A stretch of 7,113 nt of DNA from an uncultured Clostridia bacterium (GTDB lineage Bacteria > Bacillota > Clostridia > Lachnospirales > Lachnospiraceae). Below the pieces are notes generated by a model. The model made no database searches, was not told where the DNA came from, and saw only the letters and a list, made by a program, of their open reading frames with translations. The stretch lies in contig CAMONF010000215.1 of the NCBI GenBank assembly GCA_946620335.1, positions 1 through 7,113 on the forward strand, in the 5' to 3' direction. This document shows positions 6,083 through 7,113 of this stretch, piece after piece. The first letter of the stretch is position 1. Each line of letters opens with the position of its first letter. A program made the translations under genes and the position numbers.

Positions 6083-7113
6083 TCACCTGTGCTTCAGTTC
6101 ATAGTATACGAAGGCCGCCCTCCGGCTGTCCGGAGCCCAGGAGTTCACGTTGATGGAGCCCTGGCCGCCGAAGAATTCGAGGAGCTTTCTGGGATTTGCC
6201 CCGTCCGCCTCCAGAAGGTTCAGGGAGACCTGCATGTTGGGCAGGTGCTCGTGGGAATCCAGGTCGCCCTTGCGGAAGGCCAGGGAGAGGAGCTTTCGGT
6301 TGTCCGGAGAAATGTGGCCGAACCAGTTGTTTTCCTCCGTGAAGGTCAGCTGCGTCAGGTTCCCACCGTCGCGGTCCATCCGGAATACCTGCATGAGGCC
6401 GGACCGGGTGGAGTTGAAGTAGATGTACTTTCCGTCGGGAGAGTACTCCGGGCCGTCGTTGTAGCCGACGCCGTCTGTGAGAGTGGTCTCATTTCCACCC
6501 TCGACGGGGATGGTGAGAACGTCGACGCGGAAGCCCTTCTCTGCAGCCCTGAAGGCGCAGTAAGCCAGCTCTTTGCCGTCGGGCGACCAGCCGTGAAGAA
6601 AGCTTGGGCCGTCGGGCGTCACCTGGCGGGCAACTCCTGTGGCCAGGTCGACGTCGTAGATGTAGGACTGGAAGCCGTTCGGGGAATTACCCGGGTCACA
6701 GCTCACGGCCAGGTGGTTGTTGTCCGGGGAGGGCACGTGGTCGTTGTTGCAGAGGACGCAGCCGCCGGTGTTGACCGCATCCACCGTGTCAGTGGAAATT
6801 CTGTAGCGCCAGATTCGCCCGTCGGCGTTGTAGAAAATGGTATCGCCGTCATTCAGCCAGTTGGGGGCCTCGATGACCTGGTCTTCAAAGCGGTGGAGGT
6901 CCGTGACTTCACCTGTCTCTGTGTCGATGACAGCCAGGATGCTGTCGGTCCGCTCGCGCTGGGGTGCAAGGGCCTGAAGACGCTTCATGACGGTGGCGAG
7001 GCGTTCCATGTCGCAGGTGTCCATGTCGGCCAGCTGGGGAATGCCCATGGCCCGGCCGAACTGGAAGCAGGAGAGCATGTCGAGGCAGCCGTCGCCGACG
7101 GTGACTTCATTCA
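6083..7113 (-). CDS. TolB/YidR-like WD40 (PD40) beta-propeller protein, N-terminus at or beyond window edge
   Basis: The frame ends at a TGA (6085-6083) and is open to the right edge, giving 342 visible residues. Numbered from an internal ATG at 7078, PD40-type blades repeat: WSPDGKELAYCAF (164-176), GPEYSPDGKYIYFNSTRSG (209-227), QVFRMDRDGGNLTQLTF (230-246), NNWFGHISPDNRKLLSLAF (250-268) and FGGQGSINVNSWAPDSRRAAF (303-323). The last three blocks are typical of TolB-family/YidR-like proteins. About 60-70 residues before the first propeller-like strands (NEVTVGDGCLD followed by MLSCFQFGRAMGIPQ) do not look like propeller. The true start may be a codon ending in TG cut by the edge, or the protein may continue beyond. 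No signal peptide can be judged, so localisation is open. The substrate or partner is unknown; relatives are often near carbohydrate-metabolism genes. It converges on lysS and no terminator of its own is clear. Confidence 0.82.
   Translation of the reverse strand, partial: NEVTVGDGCLDMLSCFQFGRAMGIPQLADMDTCDMERLATVMKRLQALAPQRERTDSILAVIDTETGEVTDLHRFEDQVIEAPNWLNDGDTIFYNADGRIWRYRISTDTVDAVNTGGCVLCNNDHVPSPDNNHLAVSCDPGNSPNGFQSYIYDVDLATGVARQVTPDGPSFLHGWSPDGKELAYCAFRAAEKGFRVDVLTIPVEGGNETTLTDGVGYNDGPEYSPDGKYIYFNSTRSGLMQVFRMDRDGGNLTQLTFTEENNWFGHISPDNRKLLSLAFRKGDLDSHEHLPNMQVSLNLLEADGANPRKLLEFFGGQGSINVNSWAPDSRRAAFVYYELKHR

Overview
The window looks like a piece of a moderately GC-rich Firmicutes genome, most likely a Clostridia member of the Oscillospiraceae/Lachnospiraceae kind. 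This is inferred from strong AGGAG-type ribosome binding sites, short intergenic gaps, G/C-ending codons in the highly expressed gene, and the style of the proteins. No rRNA, tRNA, transposase or CRISPR array was seen, so the organism cannot be named more closely.

Layout from left to right. Positions 1-950 (minus) hold most of a lactonase-family seven-bladed beta-propeller (6-phosphogluconolactonase-like); its C-terminus is cut by the left edge. Between it and the next gene is a 189-base gap with a near-palindromic operator candidate and a weak promoter. Positions 1140-3257 (minus) encode a complete 705-residue UvrD/PcrA-type superfamily 1 DNA helicase with a Tudor-like C-terminal tail. Positions 3258-3758 form a 501-base divergent intergenic region. 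Its left part is a degenerate tandem repeat of about 53-61 bases whose first copy coincides with the helicase start codon. Its right part is AT-rich and carries a promoter candidate for the next gene. Positions 3759-5792 (plus) encode a complete 677-residue class I (archaeal-type) lysyl-tRNA synthetase fused at its C-terminus to a MetRS/Trbp111-type tRNA-binding OB-fold. A strong intrinsic terminator follows at 5835-5885. Positions 6083-7113 (minus) hold a TolB/YidR-like WD40 (PD40) beta-propeller protein that is open at the right edge.

The genes do not form an obvious pathway: DNA repair/replication (helicase), translation (LysRS), a carbohydrate-linked lactonase and a propeller of unknown function are separate units. 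The helicase and LysRS diverge from one intergenic region. The LysRS and the right-hand propeller converge on the terminator region. The most notable item is the domain fusion in the class I LysRS. The repeat array at the helicase start and the lactonase operator candidate come next.
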